Assembly: GCF_014195505.1 (NCBI RefSeq)
Contig: NZ_JACIBV010000001.1
Span: forward strand, 4,650,001-4,714,000
DNA from: Nonomuraea dietziae
GTDB lineage: Bacteria > Actinomycetota > Actinomycetes > Streptosporangiales > Streptosporangiaceae
Length of the DNA stretch: 64,000 bases
Direction: 5' to 3'
This document shows, piece after piece, positions 1 to 6,449 of this stretch (positions within the stretch are counted from its first letter, which is position 1; each line of letters begins with the position of its first letter). The notes under the pieces were generated by a model. The model was not told where the DNA came from. It saw only the letters and a program-made list of their open reading frames with translations, and ran no database searches. A program made the translations under genes and the position numbers.

Positions 1-105
1 GCCGATGGTGTAGCCGAAGCCCGGCTCCAGCGGCTCGATGATGAACTTGGACCGGGTCTCGTCGATCGACTCTTCGAGAAGAGTCGGACGCTGAGCGATC
101 AGCAT
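1..105 (-). CDS. rpoA: RNA polymerase alpha subunit, N-terminal fragment
   Basis: The first 35 codons of the alpha subunit of RNA polymerase, cut by the window edge. The reverse strand starts with ATG at 105 and reads MLIAQRPTLLEE, then a segment ending EPLEPGFGYTIG, which matches the conserved alpha N-terminal start (EPLERGFGHTLG in E. coli). It lies downstream of rpsD in the same direction, the usual end of the alpha operon. GGGAGACCC lies upstream of the start. Dimerisation and C-terminal domains lie outside the window. Confidence 0.93.
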   Translation of the reverse strand, partial: MLIAQRPTLLEESIDETRSKFIIEPLEPGFGYTIG

Positions 106-169
106 TTCTTCGGGTCTCCCCTTGTCGTGCGGCGCCCGCTATATGACGCCACTCCGATATACAGCCTAA

Positions 170-195
170 ATGGGGTACGGCATGCCGTACCCCAT
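170..195. repeat. 26-bp perfect palindrome between rpsD and rpoA
   Basis: A perfect 26-bp palindrome with core GGTACGGCATGCCGTACC, in the 201-bp gap between rpsD and rpoA. A second short hairpin (GGCCAGG / CCTGGCC, 210-227) lies beside it. On the minus-strand transcript it could fold as a processing or attenuation hairpin before rpoA, or bind a dimeric protein as DNA. No T-run follows it, so it is not a textbook terminator. Confidence 0.6.
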
Positions 196-306
196 ATGTG
201 CCCTCTCGGGGCCAGGAAACCCTGGCCTTCGAGGCAGCTCCCCGGACCTGAACGGCCGGGGGCAGGTCTCGCGAGGCCCGGCGAACCGGGCGCTCGCAGC
301 GAGCTC

Positions 307-933
307 CTACTTGGAGTAGAGCTCGACGATCAGCTGCTCCTGGACCTGGGTGTCGATCTGCTGGCGAACCGGCAGCTGGTGAACCAGGACGCGGAGCTTC
401 TCCGGCACGACGCCCAGCCAGGCCGGGACCGTCTTGTCGCCCGCGGTCGCCTTGGCGACCTCGTAGGGCAGCAGGTTGGCGGCCTTCTCGCGGACCTCGA
501 CGATGTCGTGCTCGCGCACGCGGTACGACGGGATGTCGACCTTCTTGCCGTTCACCAGGATGTGTCCGTGACGGACCTGCTGGCGAGCGGCGTCGCGCGA
601 CTGGGCGAAACCGGCGCGGTAGACCACGTTGTCGAGACGGCTCTCCAGGATCTGGAGAAGGTTCTCGCCGGTCTTGCCGCCCTTCTTGTTGGCTTCCTCG
701 TAGTAGTTGCGGAACTGCTTCTCGAGGACGCCGTAGATGCGGCGGGTCTTCTGCTTCTCACGAAGCTGGAGCTGGTACTCAGACTCCTTGGGACGACCGC
801 GACCGTGCTCACCCGGGGGGTAAGGACGGATTTCGATGGGGCACTTCGCGGACTCACACTTGCTGCCCTTGAGGAAGAGCTTGGTCTTCTCGCGACGGCA
901 GAGCTTGCAGTCCGCACCCGTGTAACGAGCCAT
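307..933 (-). CDS. rpsD: 30S ribosomal protein S4
   Basis: Primary 16S rRNA-binding protein that nucleates the 30S body. The 208 residues match the usual S4 length. Cys9, Cys12, Cys26 and Cys31 form the zinc site of the C+ type of S4, followed by the S4 RNA-binding fold around residues 97-160 (SRLDNVVYRAGFAQSRDAA). It sits 20 bp after rpsK in the infA-rpmJ-rpsM-rpsK-rpsD-rpoA operon. In many bacteria S4 autoregulates this operon; no S4-binding structure was resolved here. Actinobacteria may carry a zinc-free S4 paralogue elsewhere. Confidence 0.98.
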   Translation of the reverse strand: MARYTGADCKLCRREKTKLFLKGSKCESAKCPIEIRPYPPGEHGRGRPKESEYQLQLREKQKTRRIYGVLEKQFRNYYEEANKKGGKTGENLLQILESRLDNVVYRAGFAQSRDAARQQVRHGHILVNGKKVDIPSYRVREHDIVEVREKAANLLPYEVAKATAGDKTVPAWLGVVPEKLRVLVHQLPVRQQIDTQVQEQLIVELYSK

Positions 934-953
934 TTCTCAATATCTCCTGGGTG

Positions 954-1358
954 TCAGACGCGGCGGCGCTTCGGCGGACGGCAGCCGTTGTGCGGAACCG
1001 GGGTCACGTCCTGGATGGAGCCGACCTCGAGGCCCGTCGCCTGCAGCGAACGGATCGCGGTCTCACGGCCGGAGCCGGGGCCCTTCACGAAGACGTCGAC
1101 CTTGCGCATGCCGTGCTCCATGGCGCGGCGGGCGGCGTTCTCCGCAGCCATCTGCGCGGCGAACGGGGTGGACTTACGGGAGCCCTTGAAACCCACGTGG
1201 CCCGCGCTGGCCCAGGAGATCACGTTCCCGTTCGGGTCGGTGATCGAAACGATCGTGTTGTTGAACGTGCTCTTGATGTGGGCGTGCCCGTGAGCGACGT
1301 TCTTCTTTTCCTTGCGGCGCACCTTCTTGGGCGCACCCTGGCGGCTCTTAGGAGGCAT
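954..1358 (-). CDS. rpsK: 30S ribosomal protein S11
   Basis: Small-subunit platform protein that contacts the E-site mRNA. It has 134 residues with a lysine-rich N-terminus (MPPKSRQGAPKKVRRKEKKN) and the conserved block GHAHIKSTFNNTIVSITDPN, ending in the basic tail NGCRPPKRRRV. It lies between rpsM and rpsD, same direction. Length and ends are normal for the family. Confidence 0.98.
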   Translation of the reverse strand: MPPKSRQGAPKKVRRKEKKNVAHGHAHIKSTFNNTIVSITDPNGNVISWASAGHVGFKGSRKSTPFAAQMAAENAARRAMEHGMRKVDVFVKGPGSGRETAIRSLQATGLEVGSIQDVTPVPHNGCRPPKRRRV

Positions 1359-1403
1359 TCTTTGCCTTCACTCCTGAGTTCATCGGTCCCGCGGCTGCGA
1401 GGA

Positions 1404-1784
1404 CTACTTCTTACCGGGCTTCTTCTTGCCGGCGACGGTCTTCTTCTTGCCCTTACGGGTACGCGCGTTGGTCTGGGTGCGCTGGCCGTGGACGGGAAGA
1501 CCCTTCCGGTGCCTGATGCCCTGGTAGCAACCGATTTCGATCTTGCGGCGGATGTCGGCCTGAACCTCGCGGCGCAGGTCACCCTCGATCTTGTAGTTCG
1601 CCTCGATGTAGTCACGCATCGGGACGAGCTCAGCGTCGCTCAGCTGGTGAACGCGAAGGTCACCGCTGACGCCGGTGGCCTGGAGGATCTCCAGAGCGCG
1701 GGTGCGGCCGATTCCGTAAATGTAGGTGAGAGCGATCTCCAGCCGCTTTTCGCGGGGGAGGTCGACGCCAACCAGGCGAGCCAT
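1404..1784 (-). CDS. rpsM: 30S ribosomal protein S13
   Basis: Head protein of the 30S subunit that makes bridges to the 50S subunit and contacts P-site tRNA. It has 126 residues, starting MARLVGVDLPREKR and carrying the helix-two-turn-helix YIYGIGRTRALEIL, the motif RHRKGLPVHGQRTQTNART and a lysine-rich tail. It follows rpmJ by about 190 bp and precedes rpsK by 45 bp. Confidence 0.98.
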   Translation of the reverse strand: MARLVGVDLPREKRLEIALTYIYGIGRTRALEILQATGVSGDLRVHQLSDAELVPMRDYIEANYKIEGDLRREVQADIRRKIEIGCYQGIRHRKGLPVHGQRTQTNARTRKGKKKTVAGKKKPGKK

Positions 1785-1877
1785 GGTCGGGCATTCTCCT
1801 TCACTGTGGCGGAGGTCTTGCGCCTCACTCCCCTCCCCATGCCCGGGGTGAGGGCCTCGGCCTCCGACCGAGGGTGT

Positions 1878-1893
1878 CCCGCCCGAAGGCGGG
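1878..1893 (-). other. C(UUCG)G tetraloop hairpin between rpmJ and rpsM
   Basis: In the 191-bp rpmJ-rpsM gap, the minus-strand RNA reads CCCGCC-UUCG-GGCGGG, a six-pair stem closed by a UUCG tetraloop. There is no U-run, so it is more likely an mRNA-stability or processing element than a terminator. Confidence 0.45.
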
Positions 1894-1975
1894 TGTGAAA
1901 CGCGATTACTGATTCAGGCTTGTCATGCGTCGAGCCCGCACCATCGAGGGGCGGACTCGGAAAAGCCTTCGCGAC

Positions 1976-2089
1976 CTAGCCCTGACGCTGCTTGTGGCGC
2001 AGGTTGTCGCAGATCACCATGACACGACCGTGCCGGCGGATCACCTTGCACTTGTCGCAGATCTTCTTAACGCTCGGCTTAACCTTCAT
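1976..2089 (-). CDS. rpmJ: 50S ribosomal protein L36
   Basis: The smallest large-subunit protein, 37 residues, which helps fold 23S rRNA near the GTPase centre. The reverse strand reads MKVKPSVKKICDKCKVIRRH and continues to the stop, with the zinc ligands of the C+ type (CDKC, then C and H near the end). It begins 25 bp after infA, as in most bacteria. The start ATG is at 2089; actinobacteria often keep a zinc-free L36 paralogue at another locus. Confidence 0.96.
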   Translation of the reverse strand: MKVKPSVKKICDKCKVIRRHGRVMVICDNLRHKQRQG

Positions 2090-2114
2090 AGTCCTTCGTG
2101 ATTCCTCAGACGTT

Positions 2115-2336
2115 TTACTTGTATCGGTAGACGATCCGCCCACGACTGAGGTCGTAAGGGCTCAGTTCCACGACTACCCGGTCGTCCGGCAGGATTCGGA
2201 TGTAGTGCATCCGCATCCGTCCGCTGATGTGGGCCAGGACCTTATGGCCGTTGTCGAGTTGCACCCTGAACATCGCGTTCGGGAGCGACTCAACCACAGT
2301 GCCCTCGATCTCGATGGCGCCGTCTTTCTTGGCCAT
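2115..2336 (-). CDS. infA: Translation initiation factor IF-1
   Basis: Binds the A site of the 30S subunit during initiation. The 73 residues are one S1/OB fold: MAKKDGAIEIEGTVVESLPN, then NAMFRVQLDNGHKVLAHISG and the motif RMHYIRILPDDRVVVELSPYD. Length and sequence are typical. It is the first gene of the infA-rpmJ-rpsM-rpsK-rpsD-rpoA operon, with about 195 bp of leader between it and the sortase gene upstream. Confidence 0.98.
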   Translation of the reverse strand: MAKKDGAIEIEGTVVESLPNAMFRVQLDNGHKVLAHISGRMRMHYIRILPDDRVVVELSPYDLSRGRIVYRYK

Positions 2337-2465
2337 GTCCCTCGCGTTTCACTGATCGGTCGTCTGAGGTTTCGGTTCACTAAGCAGCCGCGGCCATCCG
2401 CATCGAATGAGAGCGGCGGTCTGCAGGACCGCCAACACAGGATGGCCATAGTGAGCCGACTAAGG

Positions 2466-2471
2466 AGTGTA
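2466..2471 (-). promoter_or_regulatory. Candidate -10 box upstream of infA
   Basis: The minus strand carries TACACT, identical to the -10 box of the rpoB promoter in this window, 130 bp before the infA start. No convincing -35 box is present at 16-19 bp, so the assignment rests on position and the hexamer alone. Confidence 0.3.
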
Positions 2472-2532
2472 CGACACCCGGGCACAAAATGCGAAACGCA
2501 TGCCAGGTGTCCTGACACAACCATGCTCCAGG

Positions 2533-3204
2533 CTACCTCAGGTCCGACACTGCGTACGCCGCCCGGTAGACCGCGTGCACGATGAGGTTGTCGGTGTACG
2601 ACCCGTGAATCCGGTCAAAGGCCCCGCCACAGGTCACCAGCACCAGCTTGCGCTCGCGTGTCGCCCCGTAGACCTCGTCGGCGGGGAAGCGCGACTTGGG
2701 AGTGCGCTGAAGCCGCTCGACGGAGAACACCGCCACAGTACCGTCCGCCCTGACCGCGGCGACCGTGTCGCCCGTGCGCAGCTCCGACAGCCTCGCGAAG
2801 ACCGCGGGCCCCGTCGTGGTGTCGAGGTGGCCCACGATGACCGCCGAGCCTCTCTCGCCCGGCGTGGGGCCGCCGCCGTACCAGCCGGCGATGTTGGCGT
2901 GGTCGAGCGGAGGCACGGCGAGCCGCCCGTCGTCGGCCACTCCCAGCACCACGAGCGGAGCCTTGACCCCGAGCCGCGGGATGAGGACGTGCGTCGGCTC
3001 GGCTCTCCTCGGCTCCCCCGCCAGCGGGGTGGGCCAGGGGTCGCGTGCCGTGGACGCGCTCGGCACCGGCGCCCGTGCCACGGGGCGCGGCGACGCCTCG
3101 ACGGGCATGCAGCCCGCCGAGGCCAGCAGCGTGAGCGCGACGATGACGTGTCCACCCGGCCCCATCGGCCGCCGACACGCGGGGCCGGGTGGACACGTGT
3201 TCAT
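2533..3204 (-). CDS. Class E/F-like sortase
   Basis: Cysteine transpeptidase predicted to act on an exported protein at the outer face of the membrane. From the ATG at 3204 it has 223 residues: an N-terminal hydrophobic segment ending LLASAGC (possibly a loose lipobox), a proline-rich linker, then the sortase barrel with catalytic His in VIVGHLDT and catalytic Cys in LVTCGG, followed by DRIHGSYTDNLIV. The start overlaps the stop of the upstream exported-protein gene as ATGA, so the two are translationally coupled. An upstream in-frame ATG at 3300 would give an implausible Arg-rich extension inside the neighbour. An 18-bp perfect hairpin lies in codons 3-20. The pair resembles the two pairs at 59.5-64 kb. 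Confidence 0.85.
   Translation of the reverse strand: MNTCPPGPACRRPMGPGGHVIVALTLLASAGCMPVEASPRPVARAPVPSASTARDPWPTPLAGEPRRAEPTHVLIPRLGVKAPLVVLGVADDGRLAVPPLDHANIAGWYGGGPTPGERGSAVIVGHLDTTTGPAVFARLSELRTGDTVAAVRADGTVAVFSVERLQRTPKSRFPADEVYGATRERKLVLVTCGGAFDRIHGSYTDNLIVHAVYRAAYAVSDLR
3146..3198. repeat. 18-bp perfect inverted repeat at the sortase start
   Basis: Arms 3146-3163 and 3181-3198 are perfect inverted copies (ACGTGTCCACCCGGCCCC and its complement) around a 17-base loop. It is inside the sortase coding region, beginning 6 bases after the start codon, and codes for the Pro/Gly-rich stretch before the hydrophobic segment. An alternative in-frame ATG (3165) falls at the loop edge. Such a stem could gate translation of the coupled second gene. 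Confidence 0.8.
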
Positions 3205-3767
3205 GGGGCGCCGTCTCGTCCGGGACGACGCCTTCTCCTGACGAGGGCCGCGGCGGTGCCCGCCACCGCCATGAGGACGGCGAGCGCGCCCGCCAGCCAC
3301 GGCGCGCGAGACGAGGACGCGCCGGCCTGCCGCGCCGGCTCCGCGCCCATGGCGAGACCTCCGCCGCCGGTGTCGGGCCCGGAGGTCGGGTGCCGGGAGG
3401 CGCGCTGGACCACCCTGAAGTAGCCCGTCGCGTCCTCGTTCGCGCAGCGCACCGCCACCGCGTACTGGCTCGGGTACACGCCGCTGGGCAGCGTGGTCGT
3501 GCCGAGCATCCGGCCGTTCCTGAGCGAGAGGGGCACGCTGTATCCGGGGAAGGCCCTGGACACCGCCGTCACGTTGGCCGACTTCGCGCAGGCGTTGGTG
3601 GTGATCGTCACCTGACTGCCGGGCTGGGCCGGGTTCGGCGTCATGGTGACGTACTCCTCGTCCTTGCCCGCCTGGTCCTGCGGAGGAGAGCCGGCTGTCA
3701 GCGCTCCGGTCGCCACCGCCGTAAGCGTGACCCGCGCCAGCAGACCGGAGTACCGCCCCAGGCCCAT
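3201..3767 (-). CDS. Exported membrane-anchored protein, putative sortase partner
   Basis: An unidentified exported protein of 188 residues when started at the ATG at 3767 (MGLGRYSGLLARVTL). It has an N-terminal signal segment, an extracellular region with two cysteines (NACAKSANV and AVRCANEDA) beginning YVTMTPNPAQPGSQVTITT, which looks like an Ig-like beta domain, then the motif PDTGGGG, a single transmembrane helix (WLAGALAVLMAVAGTAAAL) and the tail RRRRRPGRDGAP. That order (TG-rich motif, helix, positive tail) is that of a sortase substrate. The sortase gene follows with an ATGA overlap. In-frame ATGs at 3806 and 3767 exist; the downstream one gives the better signal peptide. Confidence 0.7.
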   Translation of the reverse strand: MGLGRYSGLLARVTLTAVATGALTAGSPPQDQAGKDEEYVTMTPNPAQPGSQVTITTNACAKSANVTAVSRAFPGYSVPLSLRNGRMLGTTTLPSGVYPSQYAVAVRCANEDATGYFRVVQRASRHPTSGPDTGGGGLAMGAEPARQAGASSSRAPWLAGALAVLMAVAGTAAALVRRRRRPGRDGAP

Positions 3768-3890
3768 CGTCCCCCCAATGCGACGGTTTCCCTCGTCAAA
3801 GATCACCTACCCGGCCCGATTGCCGCCAACTACCACCAGCGGTAAAGACTGCGTCTATTGCCTGTCGTACCAGGACAGAGGAACAGCGAA

Positions 3891-3919
3891 GCCCGCCGGT
3901 GACCAGGTCACCGGCGGGC
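3891..3919 (-). terminator. Hairpin terminator after the small secreted-protein gene
   Basis: GCCCGCCGGTGACC and its complement pair over 14 bp around one central base, 38-66 bp downstream of the stop of the 3957-4355 gene. The stem is very strong. The minus strand continues TTCGCTGTTCC, so the U-tract is weak. Confidence 0.65.
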
Positions 3920-3956
3920 CTTCTGTGTCAGAGCCCCCCTAAAACGCCCCAGGGGT

Positions 3957-4355
3957 TTAGTAGATGCGGAACTTCTTGCCGCAGTTGTCGAACTTGGAGG
4001 AGCCCCAGCAGGTGTAGGTGTAGATCTTCTTGATCCCCTTGCCGTTCCACGAGCCGCTGTGCTTGCCGTCCCAGCCCTGGCTGAACTTGTTCCAGTGGCC
4101 GCCCTTGTAGTACTCGAACCAGACGTAGCCGCGCTTGCCGCCGAACTTGTCCACGCCGTGCCACTGCGTGTAGACCTTGCCGTGCGATTTGAAGGTCTTG
4201 CCGAAGGTGTAGGCCTTGCCGTCGCTGGAGAAGTACTTGCCCCACCCGCCGGTCGAGGCGCTCGCCTCGACGGTGGCGGCCTGTGCGGCGGGGGCGACGG
4301 CCAGGCCGGTGGCGACCGAGCCCGCGAGGGCGGCTGCTACGAGAAACTTGCGCAT
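3957..4355 (-). CDS. Small secreted protein of unknown function
   Basis: 132 residues. A clear Sec signal peptide (MRKFLVAAALAGSVATGLAV, cleavage near APAAQA-A) leads to a mature chain of about 105 residues rich in Lys, Gly, Trp and Tyr, with two cysteines near the end (YTCWGSSKFDNCGKKFRIY) that could form a disulfide. Repeated WHG, WFEYYKGGHWNKF and GWDGKHSGSW patterns suggest a compact beta protein. No family was recognised. AGGAGGAAGAA directly before the ATG is a strong ribosome-binding site. It is flanked by its own terminator, so it is probably monocistronic. Confidence 0.75.
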   Translation of the reverse strand: MRKFLVAAALAGSVATGLAVAPAAQAATVEASASTGGWGKYFSSDGKAYTFGKTFKSHGKVYTQWHGVDKFGGKRGYVWFEYYKGGHWNKFSQGWDGKHSGSWNGKGIKKIYTYTCWGSSKFDNCGKKFRIY

Positions 4356-4451
4356 TTCTTCCTCCTGTGAGCGATGTACGACTCACGTTAGGGAGATCGC
4401 GCCAGGCCTTCCGCGCACAAATCCACACAGTGCACTACTGCACAGATGGCC

Positions 4452-4856
4452 CTATTTCTTGCCCCCGAAGATGGTGCTCACCAGCAACAGCGCGCCCCAC
4501 GGCCCCGCCACCCACATCGGCCAGAAGTAGCCGCCGAAGTCGGTCAGCAGCCAGATCACCGACGTCACCGCGACGGCGGAGGCCCACGCCCCCCATGCGC
4601 CCTTCATCCCCGGGTGCAGGCCCGCGGGGGCGGGGCTCGGGGCGGGTATCCGAGCGGGCTGGGCGCGCAGGTCGACCTCGGGCAGGTCGGCCGTCACCCT
4701 GGCCAGTTCGCCGTAGGTCTTGCTCGCGTAGACCTGTTCCAGCCGTTCGTTGAACTCGTCGACCGTGATGCGTCCCTGCGCCGTGTGCTCGCGGAGGATG
4801 GCGGCCACCCGGTCGCGGTCGACGTCCGATGCACGCATTTCGGGGCTCTGCGCCAT
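4452..4856 (-). CDS. DUF1707 domain membrane protein
   Basis: 134 residues from the ATG at 4856, preceded by GGGAG at an 8-base spacing. The N-terminal half (MRASDVDRDRVAAILREHTA, then GRITVDEFNERLEQVYASKT and YGELARVTADLP) is the DUF1707 domain found at the N-terminus of many actinobacterial membrane proteins of unknown function. A Pro/Ala linker follows, then two hydrophobic segments (AVAVTSVIWLLTDFGGYFW and WVAGPWGALLLVSTIFG). It lies 18 bp after map, so it may be co-transcribed with it. An earlier ATG at 4862 is too close to the ribosome-binding site. Confidence 0.8.
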   Translation of the reverse strand: MAQSPEMRASDVDRDRVAAILREHTAQGRITVDEFNERLEQVYASKTYGELARVTADLPEVDLRAQPARIPAPSPAPAGLHPGMKGAWGAWASAVAVTSVIWLLTDFGGYFWPMWVAGPWGALLLVSTIFGGKK

Positions 4857-4873
4857 CCCCATCACTCCCGCCG

Positions 4874-5689
4874 TCAGTTCAGCTGCGACAGGCGCTCTTC
4901 GCCCCCATCGAGGGCGGTTAGCACCCAAGGACCATTATGTGTCACGGCGACGCTGTGCTCGAAGTGCGCGGAGGCCTTACCGTCGATCGTCACAACGGTC
5001 CAGTCGTCGTCCAGCACGCGCGTGCGCTGCGTGCCGAGGTTGACCATGGGCTCGATCGCGAGGCACATGCCCGCCTCCAGCACGGGGCCTCGGCCGGGCT
5101 TGCCGTGGTTGGCCACCCAGGGGTCCATGTGCATCTCGGTGCCGATGCCGTGCCCGCCGTACTCCTGGGGGATGCCGTAGCGTCCCTGCGAGCGGACGTA
5201 CTTCTCGACCTCGTAGCCGATGTCGGACAGGTGGCGCCCGACGGTCAGCGCTGCGATGCCGCGCCACATCGACTCCTCCGTCACCCGCATCAGCTCGGTG
5301 AGCGCCGGCGAGACCTCACCCACAGGGACGGTCACCGCCGAGTCCCCGTGCCACCCCTCGAGGATCGCCCCGCAGTCGATGGAGATGATGTCGCCCTCGC
5401 GCAGCTTGCGCTCGTTGGAGGGGATGCCGTGCACGACCTCGTGGTTGACCGAGGCGCAGATGGTCGCGGGGAAGCCCTGGTAGCCCTTGAAGGAGGGGAT
5501 CGCCCCCTCGCTCCTGATCGCCTTCTCCGCGATCGCGTCGAGGTCGAGCGGCGTCATGCCCGGCTCGACCGAACGCCTCAGCAGTTCCAGCGTGCGCCCG
5601 ACCACCAGACCGGCCGCGCGCATCTTCTCCAGCTGCTCGGGCGACTTGATCTGGATTCCATGCCTGTTCTTCTTGAACAAGTTCGACAC
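4874..5689 (-). CDS. map: Methionine aminopeptidase, type I
   Basis: Removes the initiator Met from nascent proteins. From the GTG at 5689 (after TGGGGG) it has 271 residues starting VSNLFKKNRHGIQIKSPEQ. Metal ligands are visible: SIDCGAILEGWHGDSAVT supplies the two Asp, GGHGIG the His, AIEPMVN and AHFEHSVAVT the Glu residues. The C-terminal catalytic fold is complete and there is no SH3-type zinc extension, so it is the short cytosolic form. It follows adk after 109 bp with an intervening hairpin, as in the usual secY-adk-map order. An in-frame upstream ATG (5758) would add a segment unlike the family. Confidence 0.95.
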   Translation of the reverse strand: MSNLFKKNRHGIQIKSPEQLEKMRAAGLVVGRTLELLRRSVEPGMTPLDLDAIAEKAIRSEGAIPSFKGYQGFPATICASVNHEVVHGIPSNERKLREGDIISIDCGAILEGWHGDSAVTVPVGEVSPALTELMRVTEESMWRGIAALTVGRHLSDIGYEVEKYVRSQGRYGIPQEYGGHGIGTEMHMDPWVANHGKPGRGPVLEAGMCLAIEPMVNLGTQRTRVLDDDWTVVTIDGKASAHFEHSVAVTHNGPWVLTALDGGEERLSQLN

Positions 5690-5758
5690 CCCCCAGGGTG
5701 GTTCAACGGGCGAACACCGGAGCCCAATTCCCCCATAGAGGGGCTGATCACGCAACAA

Positions 5759-5785
5759 CGCCGACCCCGATCATCGGGGTCGGCG
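5759..5785 (-). terminator. Hairpin between adk and map
   Basis: CGCCGACCCCGAT pairs perfectly with its complement (5759-5771 / 5773-5785) 14 bp after the adk stop. On the minus strand it is followed by TTGTTGCG, a weak U-tract. It could partly terminate the secY-adk transcript, giving map separate control. Confidence 0.6.
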
Positions 5786-5798
5786 TCGTCGCTTCTCG

Positions 5799-6449
5799 CT
5801 AGCCGGCGTACGGGCGGATTTCCTTCATCGCACGCTGGGTGACTTCCTCGACAGGCCCTGTCGCGTCGACCCCGACCAGGATGCCCTCGTCGGCGTAGAA
5901 ACGGATCAGCGGCGCGGTCTGCTGCTGGTAGACCTCCAGGCGGTGCCTGACGGTGTCTTCCTTGTCGTCGTCACGCTGGAAGAGCGTGCCGCCGCAGGCG
6001 TCGCAGACGTCGTCCTTCTTGTCGTCGAACTCGACGTGCCAGATGCGGCCGCACTGACTGCAGGTGCGCCGCCCGGCCAGACGCCGGACGACCTCCTCGT
6101 CGTCGACCACGAGCTCCAGGACCAGGTCGAGCTTCTGATCCCACTCCTTGAGCATGTCGCGAAGGATCTCGGCCTGAGGGACGTTACGGGGGAACCCGTC
6201 GAGCAGGAAACCATCCTGCGCGTCGTCCTCCGACAGGCGATCGCGGACCATGGCGATGGTCACCTCGTCGGGCACGAGGTCGCCGCGGTCCATATATGTC
6301 TTGGCGAGCTTGCCGAGCTCCGTGCCGCCCGAGACGTTGGCACGGAAGATGTCACCTGTCGAGATCTTCGGGATGGACAGGTTCGATGCGATGAACTGGG
6401 CCTGTGTCCCCTTACCCGCTCCGGGGGGCCCGACCAGAACGAGACGCAC
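5799..6449 (-). CDS. adk: Adenylate kinase
   Basis: Converts ATP + AMP to 2 ADP. The 216 residues are the long-lid form. The P-loop GPPGAGKGTQ is at residues 7-16, the AMP-binding block at GFLLDGFPRNVPQAE, and the lid has a Cys4 zinc site (CSQC and CDAC). The start is GTG at 6449, overlapping the secY TAG stop by one base (TAGTG), so translation is coupled to secY. The four-cysteine lid matches Gram-positive enzymes. Confidence 0.97.
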   Translation of the reverse strand: MRLVLVGPPGAGKGTQAQFIASNLSIPKISTGDIFRANVSGGTELGKLAKTYMDRGDLVPDEVTIAMVRDRLSEDDAQDGFLLDGFPRNVPQAEILRDMLKEWDQKLDLVLELVVDDEEVVRRLAGRRTCSQCGRIWHVEFDDKKDDVCDACGGTLFQRDDDKEDTVRHRLEVYQQQTAPLIRFYADEGILVGVDATGPVEEVTQRAMKEIRPYAG

